NCBI RefSeq assembly: GCF_016464015.1
Contig: NZ_JACDXT010000049.1
Coordinates: 62,001-126,000, forward strand
From: Psychrobacter sp. bablab_jr014
Lineage (GTDB): Bacteria > Pseudomonadota > Gammaproteobacteria > Pseudomonadales > Moraxellaceae
Length of the DNA: 64,000 nt
Direction: 5' to 3'
Shown: positions 1 through 8,297 of the stretch, in pieces
Layout: the number at the start of each line of letters is the position of its first letter
How positions within the stretch are numbered: the stretch's first letter is position 1
Program-made: the position numbers and the translations under genes
Notes under the pieces: generated by a model
What the model was told of the DNA's origin: nothing
The model's input: the letters and a program-made list of their open reading frames with translations, nothing else
Database searches by the model: none

Positions 1-2
1 AT

Positions 3-296
3 GACGAAGAAGAAGCCATCGCCTTAGCAAACGACAGTCGTTTTGGTTTGGCGGGTGCGGTATGGACGGCCGATATCGGTCGCGGACATCGTATGGCGGC
101 TGAGGTCAATGCAGGCACGTTCTGGGTCAATGGCTACAAGTCGATTAACGTCATGTCGCCGTTTGGCGGCTTTGGTGAAAGCGGCTATGGTCGCTCAAGC
201 GGCTATGAAGGCTTGCTTGAATACACACAAACCAAAAGCGTTTGGGTCGAGACCGCAAAAGATGCCGCCATCCAATTTGGTTATTCTATTCAATAA
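3..296 (+). CDS. Aldehyde dehydrogenase, C-terminal end only (gene runs off the left edge)
   Basis: The open frame enters from the window edge and ends in TAA, giving about 97 residues. It carries the usual NAD-dependent aldehyde dehydrogenase C-terminus: the ALANDSRFGLAGAVWT stretch, then NAGTFWVNGY, then PFGGFGESGYGRSSG. The catalytic Cys and Glu lie outside the window, so the substrate cannot be guessed. It ends 18 bp before an M20 amidohydrolase on the same strand and is probably cotranscribed with it and the DUF3100-type membrane protein. An amidohydrolase followed by aldehyde oxidation would fit catabolism of an amide- or amine-derived compound; that link is inference. Confidence 0.93.
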   Translation, partial: DEEEAIALANDSRFGLAGAVWTADIGRGHRMAAEVNAGTFWVNGYKSINVMSPFGGFGESGYGRSSGYEGLLEYTQTKSVWVETAKDAAIQFGYSIQ

Positions 297-314
297 GCGA
301 TAAGGAAAAATAAA

Positions 315-1487
315 ATGCAAATCAACGACACCTTACTCGATGACGTCAAACAATGGCGCCAGCACATACACAGCCAGCCTGAACTTGGCTTTAAAGAGTT
401 TAAAACGGCGGCATTTATTGTCGATAAACTACAGTCGTTTGGCATTGACGTGCATCAAGGATTGGGCGGCACTGGCATTGTCGGTACGCTCAAAAATGGC
501 GAAGGCCCGACCATCGGGATACGCGCAGATATTGATGCGCTGCCCATCAAAGAACAAAACGACATTGCGCACAAATCAACGCATGACAACTGTATGCACG
601 CCTGCGGTCATGACGGTCACACCTCTGTACTGCTGGGGGCGGCAAAATATTTAAGCGCGCATAAAAACTTTAACGGCACCATTCATTTTATCTTTCAGCC
701 TGCCGAAGAGGTTTTGGGCGGCGCAAAAGCCATGATTGACGATGGCTTGTTTGATATTTTTCCTATGGACGCCGTCTACGGTCTGCATAATTGGCCAGGT
801 TTGCCTGTGGGTGAGATTGCGGTCAATGATGGGCCGATGATGGCTTCTTTTGATACTTTTGAGATTACCTTAACGGGTAAAGGTACGCATGCTGCCATGC
901 CACATTTGGGCGCTGACCCCATAGCAGCGGGCGCGGCATTGATTACCAATATTCAATCTATTGTCTCTCGGCGCATATCGCCATTGCAGTCAGGCGTCAT
1001 CAGCGTCACGCAAATGAACAGTGGCGATACGACCAATGTCATCCCCGACTGTGCCATTTTAAAAGGTACAGTACGCAGTTTTAATATGGACGTGCGTCAG
1101 TCTATGCAGGATATGCTCACAGACATGGTTAAGACCTTGCCGCCTTTATATGGCGTTACTGGCGAGATGGATTATCACATTCGCTATCCTGTCACCACCA
1201 ACGACAGCGCTGCTTATTTTAATATCAAAACAGCGGCGACTGACGCGCTGGGTGCGGATAAGGTGAATACCGACGTTGAGCCGTCTATGGCGTCCGAGGA
1301 TTTTTCGTTTATGAGTCAAGTTGTCAAAGGTGCTTATTTTTGGTTGGGCGTTGATGGCAGCAGCCCTTCTAAACCGCTGCACAATGCGGCTTACGACTTT
1401 AATGACGATGCCATCGAGACAGGGATTAAGGTGTGGGTGTCGTTGGTGGAATCACAACTGCCCGTAAAGGAGGAAGCGGCCTCATAA
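315..1487 (+). CDS. M20 family amidohydrolase (hippurate/IAA-amino acid hydrolase type)
   Basis: A 390-residue cytoplasmic metallopeptidase of the M20D group, full length for the family. Metal-binding residues are visible: the CMHACGHDGH motif at residues 93-102 with C97 and H99, the catalytic-type Glu pair in FQPAEEV (131-132), and a late His in KPLHNAAYDF. Members remove an acyl group from N-acyl amino acids such as hippurate or indole-acetyl conjugates; the true substrate is not readable here. The ATG is preceded by AAGGA at suitable spacing. It lies between an aldehyde dehydrogenase and a DUF3100-type membrane protein on the same strand, so uptake and hydrolysis of a conjugate is a reasonable inference. 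Confidence 0.92.
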   Translation: MQINDTLLDDVKQWRQHIHSQPELGFKEFKTAAFIVDKLQSFGIDVHQGLGGTGIVGTLKNGEGPTIGIRADIDALPIKEQNDIAHKSTHDNCMHACGHDGHTSVLLGAAKYLSAHKNFNGTIHFIFQPAEEVLGGAKAMIDDGLFDIFPMDAVYGLHNWPGLPVGEIAVNDGPMMASFDTFEITLTGKGTHAAMPHLGADPIAAGAALITNIQSIVSRRISPLQSGVISVTQMNSGDTTNVIPDCAILKGTVRSFNMDVRQSMQDMLTDMVKTLPPLYGVTGEMDYHIRYPVTTNDSAAYFNIKTAATDALGADKVNTDVEPSMASEDFSFMSQVVKGAYFWLGVDGSSPSKPLHNAAYDFNDDAIETGIKVWVSLVESQLPVKEEAAS

Positions 1488-1572
1488 CAACCCATAAAAA
1501 GCGAAAAACAAGCGATCGTCATGACATCAAACCCTAACCATACATAATAGGCAATAGGCAAAAGGAGTTGCT

Positions 1573-2895
1573 ATGAACCCTACCAACGTCAACGTACTGC
1601 CCAGTACCATGACAAAGCACTTGTTTGATTGGAAGCTGCACTTACTGGTGATTTTGGCCTCACTGCTGGCAGAGTGGATAGGCATTATCAAGATACCTAT
1701 CGGTATTGGCACATTGGTGTTATTGCCGTTACTCTACGCGTTTATCTTTACCATACTGCTTAACCCCAACGTCATTCCTTCGATGGCAGCGGTCATTTCT
1801 AAGGATAAGACAAAATTTGCCAGCTACGCAGTACTGCTGAGCATCATGCCGTTTATTGCCAAGTTTGGTGTGGGTGTTGGACCAAAAGTCGAAGAAATCA
1901 TCGCCGCAGGCCCCGCCCTGTTGCTACAAGAGTTGGGCAACATCACCACAGCGTTGATTGCTTTGCCTGTGGCGGTGTTGGTCTTTGGTATGGGCAGAGA
2001 GGCCGTCGGCGCGACGCACTCCATTGCGCGCGAGCCGAATATCGCGCTGATTGCAGATAAGTACGGCTTGCAAAGCCCTGAGGGCATCGGCGTCATGGGT
2101 GTGTATGTGATGGGTACCTTGTTTGGCGCGATTTATTTTTCGTTAATGGCAGGTATTATTGCCTCGATGAATATTATGGACATTCGCGCCTTGGCGATGG
2201 CCTGCGGTATTGGTAGCGGCAGCATGATGGGCGCATGTTCTGCGGCGCTCGCAGAAACCGTACCCGCGCAAGAAGAAACCATCACCGCTTTTGCCGCGAC
2301 TTCCAACCTGCTGACGTATGCGACAGGCTTGTTCGTAAGCTTGTTCATTGCGCTGCCGTTCACTGAGTTTTTGTATAAAGTCACCAGCAAGTTTAAGAAG
2401 AAAAACAGCAACGCTGCTACCGCACTTTCTGACCCTGATTTAAAAGTACCTGAGCAATCGGTATTATCGGTAAAGCAGTCTTTGTCGCTATTGGCCGTTA
2501 TCTGTGTGGTGCTATTGCTAAGCAACTGGGTAGGACAAGGCGTTGATCCTATATCGGCCTTACCTGCCATGCTGATTTTATTTGCGTGTTGTATCATTGG
2601 CATCTTAATAAAAGAAATCATTCCGCTAAAGATACCCGCCATTGCTTGGATATCGGTTGTGGCGATTGTGATATCGCTGCCGCAGTTCCCGATGAGCGCG
2701 TATGTGCTGGCAGAAACGGACAAACTTGGCGTCTTGCAGCTTATTACGCCTGTACTTGCTTATGCAGGTTTTGCCATCTCTCAGATGGAAGTCAATTTGT
2801 TCAAAAAGTCTGGGTTTAAAATTGCCGTAGTCGCCCTACTCACCTTTACGGGTACGTTTTTGGGTTCTGCCATCGTGGCACAGGCGTTGTTGTAA
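1573..2895 (+). CDS. DUF3100-type multi-pass inner-membrane protein, probable transporter
   Basis: A 440-residue, strongly hydrophobic protein with roughly ten to eleven membrane segments and one charged cytoplasmic-looking loop near residues 275-300 (KKKNSN region). It has the small-residue-rich segment MACGIGSGSMMGACSAALAE around residues 211-230. I associate it with the DUF3100 family from overall appearance; a profile search would confirm this. The family has no established substrate. The start has an AAGGAG Shine-Dalgarno 6 nt upstream. It follows the M20 amidohydrolase by 85 bp on the same strand, so a role in importing the amidohydrolase substrate or exporting its product is inferred. 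Confidence 0.75.
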   Translation: MNPTNVNVLPSTMTKHLFDWKLHLLVILASLLAEWIGIIKIPIGIGTLVLLPLLYAFIFTILLNPNVIPSMAAVISKDKTKFASYAVLLSIMPFIAKFGVGVGPKVEEIIAAGPALLLQELGNITTALIALPVAVLVFGMGREAVGATHSIAREPNIALIADKYGLQSPEGIGVMGVYVMGTLFGAIYFSLMAGIIASMNIMDIRALAMACGIGSGSMMGACSAALAETVPAQEETITAFAATSNLLTYATGLFVSLFIALPFTEFLYKVTSKFKKKNSNAATALSDPDLKVPEQSVLSVKQSLSLLAVICVVLLLSNWVGQGVDPISALPAMLILFACCIIGILIKEIIPLKIPAIAWISVVAIVISLPQFPMSAYVLAETDKLGVLQLITPVLAYAGFAISQMEVNLFKKSGFKIAVVALLTFTGTFLGSAIVAQALL

Positions 2896-2962
2896 TTGAT
2901 AAAAGGTAAGTGATAAGACGCAGGCTCAATTGAACACTATTTTTCGTAGCATCGAAAGACGA

Positions 2963-2986
2963 AGTCACAGCAAGCAAGAAAAATAC
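2963..2986 (+). repeat. 24-bp dispersed repeat, copy 1
   Basis: These 24 bases match 53415-53438 perfectly on the opposite strand, 50 kb away. Both copies are intergenic. Here the repeat begins a hairpin with arms 2967-2974 (ACAGCAAG) and 2995-3002. It is probably part of a genus-specific intergenic repeat family. Confidence 0.7.
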
Positions 2987-3033
2987 AGTTTAATCTTGCT
3001 GTACCATTTTTGAATGAACTTAACGATAGACTA

Positions 3034-3070
3034 AACCCGCCAGCAAACGTGTGTTGCTGGCGGGTTTTCT
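3034..3070. terminator. Bidirectional rho-independent terminator between convergent genes
   Basis: Perfect 13-bp inverted repeat, AACCCGCCAGCAA at 3034-3046 and its complement at 3054-3066, with a 7-nt loop and a T run on the plus side. It sits between the DUF3100-type gene and the convergent LysR gene, whose stop codon begins at 3070, so it can serve both. Confidence 0.93.
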
Positions 3071-3975
3071 TATAAGGTTTTCATCCACACTTTCATATAA
3101 TGCAATAGTTCGTTGGCGCCTTGTGAGAGTTGCCGCCCAAGCCGTGTAATCAGATGCGCTTCGCCACTTGCCAGCAGCGGGTTGTCTATCGGTATCGCGA
3201 TCAGCTGCCCGTCTTTGACTTCTTGGGACACCACAAAATAAGGCAAGAAGGTAAAGCCCATGTTTGAGAGCGCAAAATTTTTGAGGACATTAAAGGAGTC
3301 GGTAGTGAGGACGGGGTTAAAGCGGATTTTTTGTTGAAATTCCGCCATAGCGAGTAGTTGGCGCACCCCAAAACGACTCTCAGCAAGCCCAACAGGATAC
3401 TCTAAAAGCGCCTCTAGCTGCATGGGTTTGGTCTGATGCGCTAAGGGATGCTTTGGTGAGACAATAATATACATCGGCTGACAACTCACCACCTGCGAGC
3501 GAATGCGCGGATGGCTGCTGGTATGAAAGACCAGCCCAATATGCGCCTCATCTTCCTCAACCTGACGAATAACCTCATTAGAGCCGCCTGTACTGATGGA
3601 CAAAGTTAGCGTCGGATAAAGACGGGAAAACTCAGACAAGGCACCTGACATCAATCCGCCAATAAAGCCATCGCCGACCGCCAGCTTGATATGACCGCGC
3701 TGCAGGCCATTTAACGCCTGCAATTCGGACAGACACGCCTCTTCGGCAGAAAGCGATTCTCGATAAAACTGCAATAATACGCTGCCCGCTTCTGTCGGCG
3801 TGATGCCTTTGCGGTGGCGTTCAATCAGCGTACAGGTCAACTCTTCTTCTAACAAAGATATCTGCCGACTGATGGCTGATGGCGCGATATTCAGCTTGTC
3901 TGCGGCAGCGCGAATCGTGCCCATCGTCACCGCTTCATAAAGATAAGCCAGCCGCTTTGTATTGATCTCTGTCAC
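3070..3975 (-). CDS. LysR-family transcriptional regulator
   Basis: N-terminal winged helix-turn-helix (GTIRAAADKLNIAPSAISRQ) followed by the LysR effector-binding domain; 301 residues, normal for the family. I chose the GTG at 3975 (start MTEINTKRL) because GGAG lies just upstream. The longer frame to 4038 would begin with a TTG and add a tail not seen in the family. It is convergent with the amidohydrolase/DUF3100 genes and separated from them by a shared terminator. It may control that cluster, but LysR genes usually regulate a divergent neighbour, and the divergent side here holds only a broken gene. Confidence 0.92.
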   Translation of the reverse strand: MTEINTKRLAYLYEAVTMGTIRAAADKLNIAPSAISRQISLLEEELTCTLIERHRKGITPTEAGSVLLQFYRESLSAEEACLSELQALNGLQRGHIKLAVGDGFIGGLMSGALSEFSRLYPTLTLSISTGGSNEVIRQVEEDEAHIGLVFHTSSHPRIRSQVVSCQPMYIIVSPKHPLAHQTKPMQLEALLEYPVGLAESRFGVRQLLAMAEFQQKIRFNPVLTTDSFNVLKNFALSNMGFTFLPYFVVSQEVKDGQLIAIPIDNPLLASGEAHLITRLGRQLSQGANELLHYMKVWMKTL

Positions 3976-4093
3976 TCCGTTCTCCAACCCATCCTTGTTT
4001 TGATGAGACAGTGTGCTTATGTTTTGATGGCTTGGCAATAGATTGCAGGATGAGGTATGCTCTAGGCGCTAAAAAACACTCCTAAGAGCGCCT

Positions 4094-4574
4094 TTAATCA
4101 ACTATTAAGTACGTTTTTAAGACAAAAATCGCTATTGCACCTTTTGGCACGCTAAAGCCATCACCATGCCAATGGAACACGGTAAAGGGTTCGCTTGGTA
4201 AGCCGCTTAACAACGGATGATTGGCACCTGCTGGCGTAAGCGCAATCGGTAGCCAGCCGATTTCTTTCACCCCTGATGGCGCGAACTGCCCGCCTAAGAC
4301 ATGCGCGATAAGCTGTGAGCCAAGACAAATACCGATAATGGTTTTGCCCGCGTCAATGCTCTGCTGAATGAAGGGCTTTTCTTGTACAAGCCATGGGTAG
4401 TCGCTCTTATCATGAATGCTCATTGGCCCGCCCATGACAATCAGCCAATCGAAGTCCGCGTGCGCTGGCAAGCTATCGCCCTGATAAAAACGCGTGTAAC
4501 TGATGGCATGCCCTCGCGCGTCTGCCCAAATCTTCAAAATCGACGTGTAGTAATGCGTGAATACGTAATGTCAT
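4094..4574 (-). pseudogene. Class I glutamine amidotransferase, frameshifted and truncated
   Basis: Class I glutamine amidotransferase (GuaA/TrpG fold), GMP-synthase-like type. An ATG at 4574 with AGGT upstream opens a frame reading MTLRIHALLHVDFED that matches the family start. The homology then continues in another frame (WADARGHAISYTRFYQGD), so there is a frameshift near 4535. The nucleophile region GICLGSQLIAH and the HWHGD motif remain, but the protein stops at once after a degraded stretch, well short of the roughly 230-240 residues expected and without the final catalytic His-Glu region. A non-functional relic next to an AT-rich accessory patch. Confidence 0.82.
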
Positions 4575-4737
4575 AACCTACCTGTCCTGAAGTGATAAAG
4601 CGCATGAGTGTAGATGCCCAGTGCGTTGTTGGCAAGTCTTATGATAAGGACATACGTGGTCACCGTATATCGTTAAGCTTTTGCCCTAATTTTTCTTTTT
4701 TGGCGCTTTTGGTTTTGTGTGCGGTGTGAGGAGTTAC

Positions 4738-4920
4738 ATGCTGTTCAATGTGCTTGTTAAACTTGGCAGTGAGACAGTGAAATCAATGCGTCAGTGTGTG
4801 GCGGCAGAGATCACCACCAGCTTTGCTAGCAGCTATACGCATGAAGTGATATTAGAAGAAGTGCTACATCTAGAGTTCATCAAAGCTTGTGGCAAGCAAG
4901 CGACGGGGGAAAAGTATTGA
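4738..4920 (+). CDS. Small orphan ORF, 60 residues, possible gene remnant
   Basis: ATG with AGGAG four bases upstream, reading a 60-residue soluble, helical-looking protein containing SYTHEVILEEVLHLEFIKACGKQATGEKY. I do not recognise the family. The composition is protein-like and the ribosome binding site is good, but the sequence reads like the C-terminal end of a larger enzyme, so it may be a relic like the neighbouring amidotransferase. A terminator follows 45 bp downstream. Confidence 0.4.
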   Translation: MLFNVLVKLGSETVKSMRQCVAAEITTSFASSYTHEVILEEVLHLEFIKACGKQATGEKY

Positions 4921-4965
4921 ATCACGCCTCAGAGCTAACCATCAGTTAAGACACTCTTTGAAAAT

Positions 4966-4999
4966 AAAAAAGCAGATGTCAATGATGTCTGCTTTTTTT
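4966..4999. terminator. Rho-independent terminator serving the AT-rich operon and/or the small ORF
   Basis: A-rich left arm ending in GCAGA and a right arm TCTGC followed by seven Ts, with an 11-nt loop. Read on the minus strand it gives TCTGC followed by six Ts just past the stop of the protease-like gene; read on the plus strand it closes the small ORF. Confidence 0.75.
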
Positions 5000-5038
5000 G
5001 TGTTCATGATGAGTTCTGAAACAGTAAAAAAACATCAA

Positions 5039-5482
5039 TTACTTATATTCGCGTTTCAAATGTCTTTCAACATATTCTATCGTCTGAAATTTATCATATT
5101 CACTGCTAGGATTCCAATTATCAAATATATTTTCCTCCGTAAATATTTCTATGTCGTCAAACTCTTTTGACAATAATGTTCTTTTATCACCTAAGATAAC
5201 CGAATTAAACCCTTCAAATTGGTCACAGGTCAAATCATAAACAAGACCGTTCACTAATGTCCAGTAGTGATATTCATTTTTAGAGTAACAGTACCCTTCA
5301 ATAATTTGTACGTCAGCCTCTGAATATAACTTTTTCACTATATATCCGAATACTCTAGATGCTCCTTCACAACTGTTTTTTGGGAATTGAAAAGAACCCA
5401 TAAAAAGAGAGAATTTATCTTCTCTAGCTCTTTCATAAATGACTCTGATCTGTTTTGCTAACTCTATAATGTCATAGCTCAT
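5039..5482 (-). CDS. Predicted papain-like (transglutaminase-fold) cysteine protease, uncharacterised
   Basis: A 147-residue soluble protein with no signal peptide. A cysteine-protease-like triad can be read: C38 in FPKNSCEGAS, H72 in YHYWTLVNG, and D83 in VYDLTCDQF, with Q88 conserved-looking just after. The C-H-D order and the DxTxDQF ending resemble small papain-like/transglutaminase-fold proteins with no known role that often occur in accessory and defence regions; this is from memory and needs a profile search. It lies 52 bp downstream of a multi-spanning membrane protein gene, on the same strand and in the same AT-rich DNA (about 30% GC by eye against nearly 50% around it), so the two are probably one transferred operon. 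Confidence 0.72.
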   Translation of the reverse strand: MSYDIIELAKQIRVIYERAREDKFSLFMGSFQFPKNSCEGASRVFGYIVKKLYSEADVQIIEGYCYSKNEYHYWTLVNGLVYDLTCDQFEGFNSVILGDKRTLLSKEFDDIEIFTEENIFDNWNPSSEYDKFQTIEYVERHLKREYK

Positions 5483-5534
5483 GTGTTTGACTCACTTTAA
5501 CCTAATTAAGCACAAGTAAAAAATCATTACTTTA

Positions 5535-6860
5535 TTAATCGCTTGATATTGTGAATTTGAAGTGAAACCCATTGAACTCATGCTCTGACCAGTACTCTAC
5601 AATTAAGGCAATTGTTTTATTATCTACTTTCTCAGAATATGGCTGACATCCTAAAATAGCATTTTTCATTTCTTCAGATAAATGTAAACTTAAGCTAGAT
5701 ATACTTAAAGCTTCTGCCACTTCCTCTAACTTCCCACATGCTTTATGAGTTCTGACAGCATCATTCACATTGACTTTTAGCTTTAGTACCTTTACTACCT
5801 CTTCAGAGCCTTCAACATAATAAGTAATATTGTCGGGAAAAATGCCATCGCTAAATTCTTGCATCCTAGATACAGCAAACCATTCATGTTCGAATACATT
5901 GTTGTTATAAAAACCAGTATTTAGACCTTTATGGGAAAGAAATTCCTTTGCTCGATAGGGATTCCATCCTAAGTTAACTGGTACATTTAAAGGGTTTCTT
6001 TCAAATCTTCTCATTTTAAATATATGCTGGAATGACTCTATTAGATCAGCGTGTGATTTAATATTTACATTTACAACATAGTATGACCATTGGTCAAGTA
6101 AACTCATTCGTATATTAAATAAGACGAGTGCATATATTTTTGCTAAATTTCTATATAGCTTGCTTTTAATCGAAAATTGTAATCGAACAAAAACCAACTC
6201 ATATGTTGAATATAATATCATAAAGAAAACAAATGGTAAGTATAGAAGAGTTAATAATGGCGGAATGAAGAAGTCATACGCAGTGTTTGTACTTCCAAAA
6301 TCACTAAAATTAGTCGTCAACATGTATAATGTATAAGTAATCAAAATGATACCAAATACAAATATGAAAAAGTTGAGTAGCGTTTTAACCTTATTATGTC
6401 TTTCACTTTTTTCAGCAATAGCTAACATAGCACCCATCAACACCAAAACAGGAATTAATAAAATCTCAATCCAAACTGAAAAAGTGTATACGCCAATTAT
6501 AAATTGAAGAATCGCTAATAATTTAAAACTGTCTATCACTGAGTTTTTAAAGAAGTTTTTATCTTCTTTGATAGATTCAATTTTAAAAAGAGACGTAAAG
6601 CTAAAAGACACACACCAAAATACAGTATTCTTTATCTGACCAGTATTCCATAAGCCCACCTTATATAGGAAAAAGATGATAAATGATATATAGACAATCA
6701 TCCATAAGAGCACTGACATAATTTGTTTTACGAAAAATGCGGATAGCAAGTGTTTAAGTGAGGTTCTGACATCGGTCATCTTAGGAGATAAAAAGATATA
6801 GAATAAAGTCACTGATAGCCAAAACCCTACTGCAATCTCTCGATTGTTAAAAATATCCAC
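5535..6860 (-). CDS. Multi-spanning membrane protein with C-terminal soluble domain, uncharacterised
   Basis: A 441-residue protein. Membrane segments lie at about 7-25, 47-68, 113-149 (probably two), 160-181 and 198-225. A soluble C-terminal half (about 227-441) contains GWNPYRAKEFLSHKGL and a DGIFPDNITYYVEG stretch. The start is a GTG with AAGGAG four bases upstream. I recognise it only as a type seen as an orphan membrane protein in scattered bacterial genomes, not as a named family. It is the first gene of a two-gene AT-rich operon with the predicted cysteine protease. One possible arrangement is a membrane effector or sensor paired with a cytoplasmic protease, but no function is established. 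Confidence 0.75.
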   Translation of the reverse strand: MDIFNNREIAVGFWLSVTLFYIFLSPKMTDVRTSLKHLLSAFFVKQIMSVLLWMIVYISFIIFFLYKVGLWNTGQIKNTVFWCVSFSFTSLFKIESIKEDKNFFKNSVIDSFKLLAILQFIIGVYTFSVWIEILLIPVLVLMGAMLAIAEKSERHNKVKTLLNFFIFVFGIILITYTLYMLTTNFSDFGSTNTAYDFFIPPLLTLLYLPFVFFMILYSTYELVFVRLQFSIKSKLYRNLAKIYALVLFNIRMSLLDQWSYYVVNVNIKSHADLIESFQHIFKMRRFERNPLNVPVNLGWNPYRAKEFLSHKGLNTGFYNNNVFEHEWFAVSRMQEFSDGIFPDNITYYVEGSEEVVKVLKLKVNVNDAVRTHKACGKLEEVAEALSISSLSLHLSEEMKNAILGCQPYSEKVDNKTIALIVEYWSEHEFNGFHFKFTISSD

Positions 6861-7275
6861 AAATCTCCTTAGTCATTCAATGTTTTGGTATGCATTATTT
6901 TACTCCATTTATAGCGTTCAAAGTATTAACAATAAAGCATTTGTCCAAAATACCCACAAAAAAAATCCATTCTTAAATAACTGATTATAGCTAGTTTTAA
7001 ATAAACCTTTGCTCAAGCATCTATTTTTTGCACAGAACTCTACCTATACCCTAATTAATCAATTCTATGTACGTACGCGAGCATGATTTTTATAAAAATA
7101 TCTCTTAATTGATATAGATTATTATACTACCTTTATCACCACTTAACCTATCATGTCTACCCGCAATTTTTATAGGCCTTATCAAGAAAACCTCGCCATA
7201 ACGCTCCCAAAAGCCATCAATTTATCTTACAATTTTATTATTGCCCTAATAACTGTTTGTATGACACCCATTTTT
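6861..7275. other. AT-rich intergenic region
   Basis: 415 bp without a convincing gene. It continues the AT-rich composition of the operon to its left up to about 7250, then returns to normal base composition, so it probably holds the promoter of the membrane-protein operon and the right boundary of the transferred patch. No clear attachment site, target duplication or insertion sequence end was seen. Confidence 0.5.
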
Positions 7276-8046
7276 TTACTTACTCGTATCCCGATACAAC
7301 GTCGTCTGTGATTCTTCGCGGAAGTCTTCATAGCTGATGGCGCTATTTTCCGCAGGCGAGCTGACAGTCTCTACCATATTATCTTCTGTGGCAGCGGCCG
7401 TGTTGGTAGCATTATTGGCTGTTGCCGCGTTTTGCGCAACCGCTGCGGTGGCTGGTTTGGCAGATGCTGGTGCATTTGCGGTCTCAATGGTTGGCTCGGC
7501 ATCATTACCCATGACCATCTGTATCGCGTCAGGATTCAGTGCCAAAATTGCAAGCGCGCTGATAATGACACCGCTCACAATACCAATAGCGAGCAGCATC
7601 AATCCGCGCAGCAGATGCTTTGATGTTTTGGTGACTGGTTTTTTTGGTTGTAGGATGTGTGGATTGGGCGCAGGTGGCTCAACTGTCATGAGCGGACATG
7701 CTTGTGCGGCATTGTCATCTTCAAAGCCGCCCGCTTCTACTCTATGAAATGTGGGCGGTGGCTGATTTTCTGCAGCGACCTCTTCAGGGTGTTCGGCATC
7801 ATAGCGCGCCGACATTTCGGCGGTTTGCTCATCAAAATCAGCAAACATTTGTAATTCTTCTTCGCTTAACAGCTCGTATGCTGTATCGTCCGCTTCAGTT
7901 TTATCATCGGCATTATGTGTCGAACCGCTGTCAATACGCTGCATTTGTTCCAAAAAGCGCGCATAAATGTCACTTTGCCGACCATTTGTGTCAGTATTCG
8001 CTGGGTCGACCGTCACTTTATCGTTGTCGGTATGATTATTTGTCAT
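7276..8046 (-). CDS. Acidic, single-pass membrane-anchored hypothetical protein
   Basis: 256 residues: a long acidic, low-complexity N-terminal half rich in Asp, Glu, Ala and Thr, a basic patch KPVTKTSKHLLRG, one membrane helix at about 145-168 (LMLLAIGIVSGVIISALAIL), then an Ala/Asn/Thr-rich tail ending in a short conserved-looking segment (ISYEDFREESQTTLYRD). The topology suggests a cytoplasmic N-terminus and periplasmic tail. GGGGG precedes the ATG. I recognise no domain. It is divergent from the LysR gene at 8298. Confidence 0.75.
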   Translation of the reverse strand: MTNNHTDNDKVTVDPANTDTNGRQSDIYARFLEQMQRIDSGSTHNADDKTEADDTAYELLSEEELQMFADFDEQTAEMSARYDAEHPEEVAAENQPPPTFHRVEAGGFEDDNAAQACPLMTVEPPAPNPHILQPKKPVTKTSKHLLRGLMLLAIGIVSGVIISALAILALNPDAIQMVMGNDAEPTIETANAPASAKPATAAVAQNAATANNATNTAAATEDNMVETVSSPAENSAISYEDFREESQTTLYRDTSK

Positions 8047-8297
8047 GATGTACCCCCATGTACAAATGCTGATGATGCATGTGTGGTCGGTGTGAATAAG
8101 AAAATACCAAACCAGCGATAGCCTTCATTTAAAAAATTATGGCAAAAGCGCCAATACTGATAAAGTGCCTTACTTATACTTGATATCTTTATAATGTAGC
8201 CTAGCTTTGTCAGCTGCTCAATAATACGCTGCACAAAATGCGCCAAAAAATAACAAACTTATGATGGTTAAAGTTATAAAAAACAGAGGCAAATATT

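Noticed and set aside
7337..7747. 136-residue plus-strand ORF
   Set aside because: It is antisense to the acidic membrane-anchored protein, whose composition forces the opposite strand open.
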